This document shows positions 32,461 to 42,139 of a stretch of DNA of 64,000 nucleotides, in pieces; the first letter of the stretch is position 1, and every line of letters begins with the position of its first letter. The DNA is from Nereocystis luetkeana (lineage: Eukaryota > Sar > Phaeophyceae > Laminariales > Laminariaceae). The DNA is taken from positions 10,022,794 through 10,086,793 of the forward strand of contig JARUPZ010000013.1 in assembly GCA_031213475.1 (NCBI GenBank). The letters are read 5' to 3'. A program made the translations under genes and the position numbers. The notes beneath the pieces were generated by a model that searched no databases, was not told the origin of the DNA, and saw only the letters and a program-made list of their open reading frames with translations.

Positions 32461-33285
32461 TGGCCCTTCTTAACGAGAAACATTTTTCATCATAATCGAA
32501 TACGAAAAAAATAGTACCCTTTTATGATTTGATTTGAATAGAATTTCGTGAACAATATGCCTTTGGGTCCTAACGAGGAATAGCGCAGTGAAAAAAAGTC
32601 AAATAATGCACATGGGTCTATGAACACCAGAGGGCAACCAACGAGGCGAGCGACGGCCCGCGTCCTCCCTGGGGCGCCGCGGTCAGGGGCCAATTGTTTC
32701 CGCCGGCACCGTCGAAGAGACTATCGCTCTTGGGGCGTCTTGAGTGGCTGGCGCAGCCCTGAAGCCCCACGCAGGCAGCAGCGACGGGTATACCGCGATC
32801 GAGCTTCTGAGCGAAGTCGTGACCTGGTCGGTGCTCGTGTGATTTGCGAGGCAAAGAGGGATGAAAAGCCGGGTTTGCGACGGCCTTGTAATTTTTTGAG
32901 GCGACGCGGATGGTCTATTCTGTGCTAGGGACCGTCGGACCTTGCGCTGCGGCTGCTCCGGTGGCCCTGTCTCTCGGAAATAGTGGATCTCACCTGTCTG
33001 TGAAGCAGTCGACAACACGGCTCAGGTTTGCGTGGTTCGCTTGAAAAAATTCGGTTTGAAGAACATGCCACGTCTAGTTGGACAATACTCCTGAATCGAA
33101 TAATAGCACGAAGAGCAAAATAAGCCCCGAAATACTTTGTCGAATTAGTTTTTATTCGTTTTATTCGAATCAAATAATGCCAAAATGGCTGATTGATTAT
33201 TTACTTTTTGACCAATCGGATGCAAATCAAATAAAACGAAAAAAGCAACATTGAAAAAAGATATCGTTAAAATGGGCCTAAGTAA
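32461..33285. mobile_element. TIR element, family P, copy 2 (different interior)
   Basis: In inverted orientation to copy 1. The right end reads AAAATGGGCCT and the left end GGCCCTTCTTAACGAGAAA. Shared AT-rich landmarks are GATTTGCATCCGATTGG and CGCTATTCCTCGTTAGGACC (both read on the minus strand). The GC-rich interior (about 32630-33000, with a plus frame beginning NTRGQPTRRATARVLPG) differs from copy 1. Same ends with different fillings resembles gene-capturing Pack-type elements. Confidence 0.7.
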
Positions 33286-34386
33286 GTGGTATACGTGATG
33301 ATGGCGTTTTTTTTCCATGAATCTTCGTAATTCATATTTCCACCCGCAACACCGCCTGCCACAGCCGCAACCTCGTCACCACACACAAACAATACAGGCA
33401 CCACTCAACTCACAGCCATACCAGTACTGGTGTGGCCCAAACATATGTCAGGAGTAGTCGTCGGGAGACATGCCATCAAGCGAGGCGCAAGCCGTGCGCT
33501 GTCACGGATGTAGGGCCGAGTGTTCCACACTAAAACGTAGTAGTTTGGGGTCAGCTACAGCATGTCACGGCAAAGCTGGTGTCTGTCAAGGGGTGAAAAT
33601 GCTGTCTCCTAACATATTTAGTGCGACTGGCACTGACGGCATGGACGCCTATCTCACGGGCGGGGTCGATCGACCAGCAGCGGCACTACTAGAATCACCA
33701 CCGCCGCCGCCACGCCTCCACCGCCACCACCTCCAACTCCACCGCCACCGCAGCAATAAGCACAACCATCAGAACAACCGCCATCAGCTGGCACCGCAAC
33801 AACAGTGCTTGGGGCAGGGGTGGAAAGAAATCAGAACAACACGTCGCCCGTGTAGTGGCAGCACTTCTCGGAGGTTTGGCCGCCGGCCGAGAAGAAAAAC
33901 GTCTGCGTCGGGCCGGCTCCCTTCGCGCAACCAGCAGTGCGGGGAATTCTTCACGTACAACCGCGCCGACCTTGCAGCAAGAAAGAGGAAACATATATCG
34001 TCCCGCCGAGAAATTATACACCAGCTGTCCCGTCCCGCCAACTTTCTATGTCCTCAGTTTACCGTCCAGTTACGTTTTCATTTTTTCCCCCGCCGAACAA
34101 GTATAATCTGTCCGTCCCGTCCCGTCACGATTTTCAAACCCTGCTGTGATAAGCCTTGGTTATTTTCCCTTGGTTCTTAGTCCTACTCTGTTTAAAACTA
34201 GGGTTGAATTACTCTTTTATATAGCCCGTTCTTCTGCCAGCGACCACATTCCCTTCGGGGAGGCACGACAGTGTTTTTCCTTTTTCTTTTCTCTATTTTC
34301 TCTTTCGATTCGTTTTCTCTCTTTCATAGAATGCGTATGCCATGCATGTCATACCCAGTATGGCATGTGATACCCAATATGACGAC
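33286..34386. other. Unassigned stretch, low-complexity plus frame
   Basis: A plus frame at 33470-34180 includes a CCGCCACC repeat (Pro/His-rich) and Arg-rich parts. Alternative frames are equally open. I see no domain and do not call a gene. Confidence 0.3.
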
Positions 34387-34394
34387 ATGGCATC

Positions 34395-34676
34395 GCATTC
34401 CGGTCGCCCCGGTGGTTCAAGTGGTTAACCTCGAATTCTACTTGTTGTGTTTGAGTCCTGGGTTCGAGCGCCAGGTGGGTCGGACATTTGACGTTATGTG
34501 CAAAAATAAAAATAAAAAGGATTCAATTGTTGAGAGCGCCTTCCAGCGTGGGTAGGCACAATTCGATGCGAGTCGACGAGGGAAGAAAAGGCTGAAATCT
34601 TCTCGCGATAAAAATGAAGGCACGTACCGTAGCGGGAAGGGGGTAGAAGAGCCTGCTATGTGACCCCGGATCTGTC
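34395..34676 (+). mobile_element. tRNA-derived SINE, copy 1
   Basis: The head GTCGCCCCGGTGGTTCAAGT contains a pol III A box (TGGTTCAAGTGG, 34413-34424), and 37 bp later a B box (GGTTCGAGCGC, 34461-34471). An AT-rich linker and a GC-richer tail with AGAGCGCCTTCCAGCGTGGG follow, ending near CCCCGGATCTG. The tail recurs at 34961-35137. No intact tRNA cloverleaf is claimed. Confidence 0.72.
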
Positions 34677-34684
34677 AAAGTCCA

Positions 34685-34775
34685 ACCCTCCTAGGGCTCG
34701 AACCCAGGACTCAAACAAGTAGAATTCGAGGTTAACCACTTGAACCACCGGGGCGACCGAGTTGAAAGGAGACAA
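34685..34775 (-). mobile_element. tRNA-derived SINE head, inverted copy
   Basis: The plus strand reads GGGCTCGAACCCAGGACTCA and CCACTTGAACCACCGGGGCG, the reverse complement of the A and B boxes of the SINE head at 34395. It therefore sits in opposite orientation between two tail copies. Confidence 0.72.
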
Positions 34776-34960
34776 AACAAATATATATACCACGTAATAT
34801 AATATATAGTCCAGGCAGAACAAATTTTCCATGAGTTCGACATTCATTCATGTATTGAATAGTGAATAGTTTTGAGGTGGCCACTTATTTTCAGACGACA
34901 TCAAACATATCGCCGGAAACCTCCGTTTCAGACGATTCCAACCCGACTTTGACTTTATTT

Positions 34961-35137
34961 GCAAAAATAAAAAAGTATTCAATTGTTGAGAGCGCCTTGC
35001 AGCGTGGGTAGGCACAATTCGATGCGAGTCGACGAGGGAAGAAAAGGCTGGAATCTTCTCGCGATAGAAAATGAAGGCACGTACGTACCGTAGCGGGAAG
35101 GGGAGAGAAGAGCCTGCTATGTGACCCCGGATCTGAG
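34961..35137 (+). mobile_element. SINE tail, second copy
   Basis: Direct repeat of about 34503-34676 with few changes (GCAAAAATAAAAAAGTATTC, AGAGCGCCTTGCAGCGTGGG, CCCCGGATCTG). It lacks the tRNA-like head in front. Confidence 0.75.
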
Positions 35138-35500
35138 TTACTAGTGGGAAGGAGAGAGAGAAGAAGATGGGCGAAGATAATGAATGGGATGAGCAAAAAA
35201 AAAAACAAACTCTGTTTCAGATCGTTTGTTTTCGTCGTTGCGTCGGAGTAATTCGTTTTCCCGACAAAAAAAGGTGAAGCGTTTGGAGGTCGACACAGTT
35301 GTCACAGACACAGTTTACACCAGTTTTGAACGTATCTCGTCCAGGGGCAAATTCCTGGAAAGAAGATTTCATTTTCATCTATTTTGAAGCGAGATGTAGG
35401 TGGAAAACCCGCTTTTCCGGTATCCAGCTGAGATTACAACTCAAAACCTGCAAGATGGTTGTCGAAAAACTCCTCGGATTAGGATGAATCGGACCTGGAC
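35138..35500. other. Unassigned stretch
   Basis: No supported gene. Short frames only. Confidence 0.35.
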
Positions 35501-35589
35501 ACTGGATTGTATTTTTTCGTTTTCTATTTTTTTCTGTGGGCCGAGAAAAGCCGTTGGGAAAAATGGCGCGGTCATTTAAAAAAAAAAAA

Positions 35590-36130
35590 AAAGCGCTTGA
35601 TGTTAACGTCCCAGGAGGGCACAGCATGTACAGACCAGGTGGCAAACCCACAGCTGGTGTACTGGTGTACACACACTCCTACACACGAGGACCATGCCCG
35701 CGCCGGGCGCCGACCAAAGAAGAGGTACGCCTCTGCGGCTACAAGGAAGTTCGCCCCGCTCGCTTGTGATGACGTGGACCTTTCGGATGTCGAATGCGCT
35801 GAGCACCTCGCGTACGAAGCCGATGCTGAAATCACGGATGACCTGGACTTCGAGTCGGATTGTGGCAAGAGTCGCGAGGGCGCCGACCACACCAACGCCT
35901 TTGCCGACTGGGTTGGAGGCAGCGACATGTATCGTGTGGACCTCGGGACGGGAAAGAATGGAAATGCCAAGGACTCACCAGACTCTAGGAGCAAAGGAGT
36001 TTCTACAATATTGTGGGCTGTACAAGCTCCCGGCGAGAGCAAGGCGCCGAACTGGTGTGCAAACGGTGGGGGGGGTAAATGGTGGTGTCTAGGTGTACCT
36101 TGGTCGTGGTGTCTCTATCCTGCGCTATTC
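35590..36130 (+). CDS. Possible gene or relic, acidic protein
   Basis: A frame runs from about 35507 to 36133. The part from 35690 is protein-like: RPKKRYASAATRKFAPLACD, then DDVDLSDVECAEHLAYEADA, then FADWVGGSDMYRVDLGTG. It is acidic, with a basic N-terminal patch, and could be a regulatory or transposon-encoded protein. Downstream, another frame (36079-36306, GEGLTTAKMKRVPVVFLPWC) is also coding-like, suggesting a frameshift or splice. No family is recognised and no start is chosen. Confidence 0.38.
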
Positions 36131-36419
36131 TGAAAGGGGAGGGTTTAACCACCGCCAAAATGAAACGGGTGCCCGTTGTGTTTTTGCCTTGGTGTACCGC
36201 CGAGGCGAAAGCCTTGGCGGAGCAAAAAGAGACACTACAACGAGGGAGGAGAAGCGCGGGCATCGTCGCTGGCAGCTGGCGGTTGGGAAGGAGCAGGGGA
36301 TACTGAACCTGATGGGCAAGGGGAGGATAGTTCTGGAAGCTGTTGCCAGCGTTTCATACTCAGCCCCTTGCTGACTTTCAAGGAACGGAAGAATCCCGTG
36401 GAGGAGGTTTTCCAGGGTG

Positions 36420-36830
36420 CTTTACGGTGCGGTTTTTCCTATCGGTTCGGCGCGGTTCGGTGCGGTTAACCGCGCCGCACCGCACCGTAGGATAGTTTCC
36501 TCTTGAAAACCGCACCGCACCGCATCGTAGGATTTACTAAAGAGGAAAACCGCACCGAACCGCACCTTAGGATTTCAAATATAACCGAACCGCACCGTAG
36601 GGTTCCCGGCATCAGAAAACCGCACCGAATCGCACCGTAGCCTTTACGATATTTTAAAACCGCACCGAACCGCACCGTAGGGTATGTAACAGCACCGAAC
36701 CGCGCCGTAGGATTCACAATAAATATCTGAAAACAGCTCCGAACCGTGCCGTAAGATTATTGATTCCTTAATACCGCACCGAACCGCACCGTAGGATTCC
36801 CATCGAAACCGCACCGCACCGTGGGCGTCA
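36420..36830. repeat. CCGCACCG satellite array, left
   Basis: Tandem units built from ten-base words (CCGCACCGAA, CCGCACCGTAGGAT) with spacers. The recurring mark CGCACCGTAGG is spaced mostly about 30 or 40 bp. The array opens with an inverted block around GCGGTTAACCGC near 36470. The same family, in the same orientation, recurs at 44520-44945. Confidence 0.9.
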
Positions 36831-37253
36831 AGATACGGTGCCAAAAACCGTTAGATCGGTTATTATATAACGATGCGGGTAACTTGAAACCGTAGAAAGA
36901 CCGCCGTTCCATCGGCCGCGGAACGGTGCGCAATAGGGTCGCGGTTTCCCAAGGTTCCCGACGGTTTCTGCGCGGTTTCGTGTCAAAAGTGTTCCCGCCT
37001 GCTTGGCTGGTATTTCATAGTTTGAATACTTTTTGTGGTTGAAAACAAAAAGGTTAAATTGTTTATATTTATGTATTTCTGATATTATAGTAAATACTCC
37101 GAGTCTCCAGAGGTACACCGGCCGGAACATATAAAACGAAATCACAAGCTGCCGACGCTGGGAATCCCGTGGTCGTTGACTTCTCCTTGTGAACGAACAG
37201 GGCCTCATGTAACATGTACATATTCTCGGCACATAAAACAGTAGGAGGGTTAT

Positions 37254-37289
<36 letters not shown>

Positions 37290-38000
37290 GTATATTATAA
37301 TAGATATCATAATCTAATACGGCTGTTAATTGTGTGCTCGAGCCATCCCACAGTAGTAGGGGTGCACCAGACGTTCCTGAACCCCTCACATTAGGAGCTC
37401 AATATCTCACCCGTGCAAAACTTGAAAGAATTTCGTTCGTCCCACCTGACCGGCACGTACGTGTATGCGCTAGCCCTAAAACGAATATACGCGGAAAAAT
37501 TTCATCCTGACTCGTAGCTCCTCACTTAAGGAACTCAATTGGTCAGAAACCTTTGGCCCAAAACGTGCAACCCCCACCGTGGGGTGTCTCCAGATGTGAA
37601 ATAGGCTGTATATACCGCACTGACACTTTTGGCGTCGTCACCGGTCGGGAACCTTTTGGCTAAAGAGTGCCCCCTACCGTGGGATGACTCGCTCCAGGAA
37701 CATGTTCACGAGTGGGCGCAAGGGGGGGGGCGTAGCGGTCTGGGTTATGCCCAAGAAAATAACCCTCGGTACTGTTACTCTGTAATGTACCTGGTTGGTG
37801 TAGTATAGAGCAAGATGCTGGCGTGTGTTACACGTAAATGTACCATGGAAGGTGACAATGTGCAGCATTAAGAGTCACGTCGCTACACAATCTCAAACAT
37901 GCACATTACCGGTATATATTGTATACCACCACGTTTTTATCACTCTCATATTATGATATGAAAAAAAAAAACACCATCATATTATGATAAAAAGAAACCC
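36831..38000. other. Unassigned stretch between satellite and element 2
   Basis: Holds an AT microsatellite (37253-37290), a ~100-bp near-duplicate around ACCGTGGG(A/G)TG (37575 and 37675), and a short ATCATAATATGA palindrome pair near 37950-37990. No gene. Confidence 0.4.
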
Positions 38001-38190
38001 CACTTGCATCGAACAAACAAACGCCAAACAATGCGACTAGCCCCCGCCGCCACTTGCGCAATCTACGACACCCGGTCGCACCACCAGCGAACCCTATCGG
38101 GTACGTCTAACAAACAGCAACAAACACACAAGTTACTGCGACCATTTTACCCCCCCACTGACTCTCTCAAAAGCACGGGCGGGTGGGTGG

Positions 38191-38403
38191 GAACTCAAAC
38201 TAGTCTGTATCACACCTTGAACCTGTAGCGTTGCCTCTGCTTCACTGCGCTGTTGCGTGTAGGCTGCGGCTACGTACCAGACAAGGTGTATGTACCAAGG
38301 GCTACGATTCATGCTACCGTGAAACATCGCATTCATCTGATTGGCTAAACTTCTTACGTACGTACAAAACTCACATTCTCTCATTCTTCCGAGAATACTC
38401 TGC
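38191..38403 (-). repeat. Element 2 repeat A2
   Basis: Identical to A1 (43664-43876) except GAGAATACT versus GAGATTACT near the end. Next to B1 on one side and spacer C on the other. Confidence 0.95.
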
Positions 38404-38583
38404 TTTGTACTTTGCTTTCGAAGTTGTATTATATTAATGCGCAACCCCCCGCCCGGAGAAGGGGGGTTGGAGAAGGGGTGATCCCCCGGGGCTGCCCCAA
38501 CAGCAACCCCACGCTAACATCCGTATACTCGAGTCAACTCCCAACCCAACTGGCGGCATAGAACTCTCGACGCCAGCTTCCAT
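38404..38583 (-). repeat. Element 2 repeat B1
   Basis: On the minus strand it carries GAAGCTGGCGTCGAGAG, CGGATGTTAGCGTGGGG and GGGGCAGCCCCGGGGGAT, aligning with B1/B2 of element 1. No second copy was found below 38000. Confidence 0.85.
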
Positions 38584-38691
38584 CGACCCAAATGGGATTC
38601 GACCCTATTTACGGATGTACTCTCACGGCCCCTTTCCCCCTGACTTGCAATATCATAGGGAACGCATGTAATAACACACTTCTTCATAGTT

Positions 38692-39854
38692 TCACTTCTG
38701 CCTAGTCAAATCTAAGAGTGAGTTAACCCGCCCCCACTCTGTGCCCTGGCCCGGCTGAATCCCACCGCTAATTCCTTCCTGGGCCATCACGTCGGCTACC
38801 CAACTGGCATCCTTTCCATGACTGCGAACATACGTCTTGTACGCATCGGACGCCCATCGGCCCTCACGCTGCAACACCTCTGGTGTTGCCCCTCCGCCGA
38901 CAAGTGAGTTGCGCCTCCAATCCTCAGAGAGTGCAAAGCGTACTCCTCCGCACGCCCGCCCGCCAACGCAACCACTTTTCGCAGAGCTGCCGTCGCTTGC
39001 TGCTGTGTCCACATGGACCATCTGCCATTACCAACACCAAAAGCGGCAAGTGGGGCCGACGAGGGAAGAAACAAATAGCAAGACATCAATTCGATCATGA
39101 GATCGACAGCACCGCCACCGTCGCCCACGCGCAACGCCGGACCACAACGTACGCTCGTCAAAACCGCCCCTTTCCGCAGTTGGTCCCCTTTCGACCCACG
39201 AAACCTAACCTCAACGCGGTCTGCAGCAGACCACTGCGACGCGGTAAGCTGAATATTCTCGCGAAAAAACGCTACATCGGCCCGTCGCAAGCAATAAGTT
39301 TCATGCACACGCGACCGAGTTTCCGCAAACATTTCTGACGCGCGAGTCAAAAAACAAAAGGAAGCGCAGAGGGCAAGCCACAAGACACGACCCCCCGTCT
39401 GCCACGTGGAGATAATTTTTTCGCCCGCGATCAACATTTCCCACGAAACAGGCCGACGAACGGTTGCTTGGTTACCAGCGTCGGCATGCGAACGAGCGGC
39501 CCCTTTGAGCGCATTACCCAAAACAGGATGGGTAGTGTCCAGTTCGAACCCTCGTGAAATTCGATGGAAAAACTTGATCGCTGACAAATGGCTCTCGATA
39601 GTTGCCGACCGCAATTTCTTAGTGGCAAAAGCGTACGCTACGTACTCGAACAAATGCCACACGTTAGTCATGCTGTCTCTGCCACGCTCTAGGAATACAG
39701 GCATGTCACAACGTACCCGAAAGTCTACCCATGCGCCAAAATGCCCCTGATAAGTGCGTTCAGACGAGGTCGCAATGGCGTTTCGCATGAGTTTGAGGCC
39801 AACACCGAAGTACAGAGAGATGTGCCCGCACCCCCCAGGCCCTGCTCCTGCCAC
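38692..39854 (-). pseudogene. Element 2 tyrosine recombinase, frameshifted
   Basis: The first frame (39854-38796) holds the N-terminal domain (SERTYQGHFGAWVDFRV, SATIESHLSAIKFFHRIS), the first catalytic Arg in FLTRASEMF (about residue 171), and H-x-x-R in HSLRIGGATHLSAEG (about 308-320). There a base is lost relative to element 1. The remaining part, EVLQREGRWASDAYKTYVRS with the probable nucleophile Tyr, is in another frame ending at 38692. The start overlaps the end of the RT/RNase H frame by about 130 bp, typical of DIRS-type elements. Confidence 0.9.
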
Positions 39855-42088
39855 AGAATGTCGGGTCGAACAGCACGCAAATTAACGAGGACGGAGGCAC
39901 AATCCCACCGTGAGATACCATCAGCGGCCACGTTAAAAATTCCACGTACGTGTTTTGCGTCAAAGTGCCAACCAGAGGACAACTCGAGCACCCCGAGGAG
40001 ACGCATTATTGCGCCAGATCTCGGCTCCTTTCCCCCTCGACAACGCCGCACCCACTCGACGGCTGCTTCGTTGTCGCCACGTAACAACACACAGTCCCCC
40101 ATGGCGAACGGACGTTCATCACACGCAGATACGAGAACCCATGCAGAAACTACCATGCCCAACAATTCTAGAACGTTAATTGATATATCGTTCTCATCTG
40201 CAACGGACTTACTCGATCCACAAAATCGAGACCGCTCTCCTGCGTCAAGCTCGTATCGCCAATACACCCCAGTTTCCAAGCAAAACCCCCCGACAGCGGT
40301 TTTAGATGCGTCCGAAAAAAGAGTACGTCTAGGGGGGCGCTCAAGCAAATTATACATCGGAGCCGACAAGGTTCCTCCGCGCGCGTCCCACCCTTCCTCA
40401 ACGAACCACCGCCAGAACTCGAGGTCACCATGGAACTCGGGTCCCAGGGCAAGACGCAGCCCGGGGTTTGCCATACGGCCATCAAAATTAGCTCCGGCGG
40501 CAATGCGCGGCATACCAACTGAAGCTAACAAGCGGTTACCGAAAAAACGCCCCGGACGTACAGCAAAGGAAACGTGCATGAGGAAGCCAACGAGCTGCGA
40601 CACCTGCTTCGCAGAAGTAGATGCACGAGACGAGGGCCACTCCTTGAGGATATTGTGCAGCTTGAGGCGCTTATGGGGCGGCAACGTGACCGTAAGCGCC
40701 TCAGTATCAATGATCCATCCCAAAACTTCCAGTTGCGTGTCCCAATTAGTAATTTTCTTGGCTGACAGGAGGGGCGGATCGGAAACACCACGTTCGCCCA
40801 ACAAGCGAAAGTGGTCCGACGCCAGTGACTGTACAGCACGCAAGCAACGGCGGCCGTCCGGCCACCATTGCAACTCGACGAGAATGCCATCGTCCACGTA
40901 GTACCTCACAAAACAATTGCTCCCGGTGTTGCCCCCTGAACCAGGAACGGGCCCACAATCACGCGGGATAGCAACGACCCGAACTCCCCGCGGCGGGGAG
41001 AGTTCAGCGTGCGCAACGGCGGCAGCCCCTTGTTGGGAAACGTCTGCGCCTTGAAAGGTAGAGTGGGTATGAGCATGCTCGAGCGCAGATGCCATTAACC
41101 CCCAAAACCCAGGACTATTGCGCCAACCAAACTGCAAGCGCAAATCCACGACAACGTGATCACCGAAAACGCATCCAAAATTCGGCGCGCCTGCCGGATC
41201 AACCAAAACCTGATGAAAAGCGTCTTTGACAATTAGCACATGGCCGAGCTCGCACGATGGTGCGGAGTCAAAGTCAGTGTCACCATTAACGCTGGTCCGA
41301 CCGCCCTCGCGCGCAAACGTAAGATCGTGAATATTCCTTAATTTGGGTTCGAGAACGACACTCAGCGGTGAAAGGCGAAGACCCTGAATCTCCTCTGCAT
41401 ATCGCAAATCAAACACCACCGCTCGGCCGTGCACCACGTCTGCGCACATCTTATTGTGGATATCCCCCGCATGCGTGGCGACGACCGGGTGATTACCATA
41501 CTCGAGTTCTGTGGTCAAATCCCCCCCCCGTGCAACGCCGACAGGCGCGGCCGGCGCCAGCACACGAAGCAACAAAGAAATACGAGGGAATTTCTTGATC
41601 TCACCAAACCAGTGCTGTACGACAGCAACGTTAATATGCGGAGAGAAAATTGAGGAGCCGATGGTGGACAGAAAAAGGTGAACACTGCCTTGACACTGTC
41701 GCAAGAGTGAGGAGCTGAGTGACGTGACCTGATTGAGGCTCGCTGAGCCTCGCGCAGACACCGCTTGCACCACTACCTCCCGAGCGGCAAGCCACGCATC
41801 TACCTCATCTACTCGCAACGCATCCAGACGCACGTCGCCGACCGCACCTTGCACGTACGCCGTGTCAACTGGCAAATAACTCGCACACACGCCCACACCC
41901 GTACCTTTATCTGAGAAGGGAACCGAACCCGGAGTCACAGCGACGCGATCACGCCCGACGCCGCCATCGTCGGCCAGAGCTCCTAACGCACGCCTACGCA
42001 CCCCCCCCGCTCCTTCGCGGGTGGCCGGCCGAGTGCCCGTTCCACAACTGGCGACGTGCGCCGTCGCCGCTCCGCCACCGGCCCGCAC
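39725..42088 (-). CDS. Element 2 pol: reverse transcriptase-RNase H
   Basis: 787 codons from a GTG, but the frame stays open further upstream to the TGA that ends gag. An N-terminal region without a known domain (1-200) is followed by RT. Motif A is VLIVKDAFHQVLVDP (catalytic Asp about 289), then LRLQFGWRNSPGFWG, then the catalytic YVDDGILVEL (397-406). RNase H follows: FSDASKTAVGG (Asp about 592), INVLELLGM (Glu about 641), RGDNEAA (Asp about 672) and AADGIS (Asp about 723). All four acidic residues are kept. It should make cDNA and degrade the RNA strand. Confidence 0.92.
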   Translation of the reverse strand: MRAGGGAATAHVASCGTGTRPATREGAGGVRRRALGALADDGGVGRDRVAVTPGSVPFSDKGTGVGVCASYLPVDTAYVQGAVGDVRLDALRVDEVDAWLAAREVVVQAVSARGSASLNQVTSLSSSLLRQCQGSVHLFLSTIGSSIFSPHINVAVVQHWFGEIKKFPRISLLLRVLAPAAPVGVARGGDLTTELEYGNHPVVATHAGDIHNKMCADVVHGRAVVFDLRYAEEIQGLRLSPLSVVLEPKLRNIHDLTFAREGGRTSVNGDTDFDSAPSCELGHVLIVKDAFHQVLVDPAGAPNFGCVFGDHVVVDLRLQFGWRNSPGFWGLMASALEHAHTHSTFQGADVSQQGAAAVAHAELSPPRGVRVVAIPRDCGPVPGSGGNTGSNCFVRYYVDDGILVELQWWPDGRRCLRAVQSLASDHFRLLGERGVSDPPLLSAKKITNWDTQLEVLGWIIDTEALTVTLPPHKRLKLHNILKEWPSSRASTSAKQVSQLVGFLMHVSFAVRPGRFFGNRLLASVGMPRIAAGANFDGRMANPGLRLALGPEFHGDLEFWRWFVEEGWDARGGTLSAPMYNLLERPPRRTLFSDASKTAVGGFCLETGVYWRYELDAGERSRFCGSSKSVADENDISINVLELLGMVVSAWVLVSACDERPFAMGDCVLLRGDNEAAVEWVRRCRGGKEPRSGAIMRLLGVLELSSGWHFDAKHVRGIFNVAADGISRWDCASVLVNLRAVRPDILWQEQGLGGAGTSLCTSVLASNSCETPLRPRLNALIRGILAHG

Positions 42089-42139
42089 CGCCGCCGCCCC
42101 CCCAGGTGTTGGCCCAACCGACAGGAAGGGCCCGTGTCT

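Noticed and set aside
34395..34480. A functional tRNA gene
   Set aside because: A and B boxes are present, but I cannot draw a paired acceptor stem, and the downstream tail and copies indicate a SINE.
36466..36844. Minus frames rich in RFGAVRCG
   Set aside because: Translation of the CCGCACCG satellite. Not a protein family.
39741..40901. 386-codon plus-strand frame
   Set aside because: Antisense shadow of the conserved RT/RNase H of element 2.
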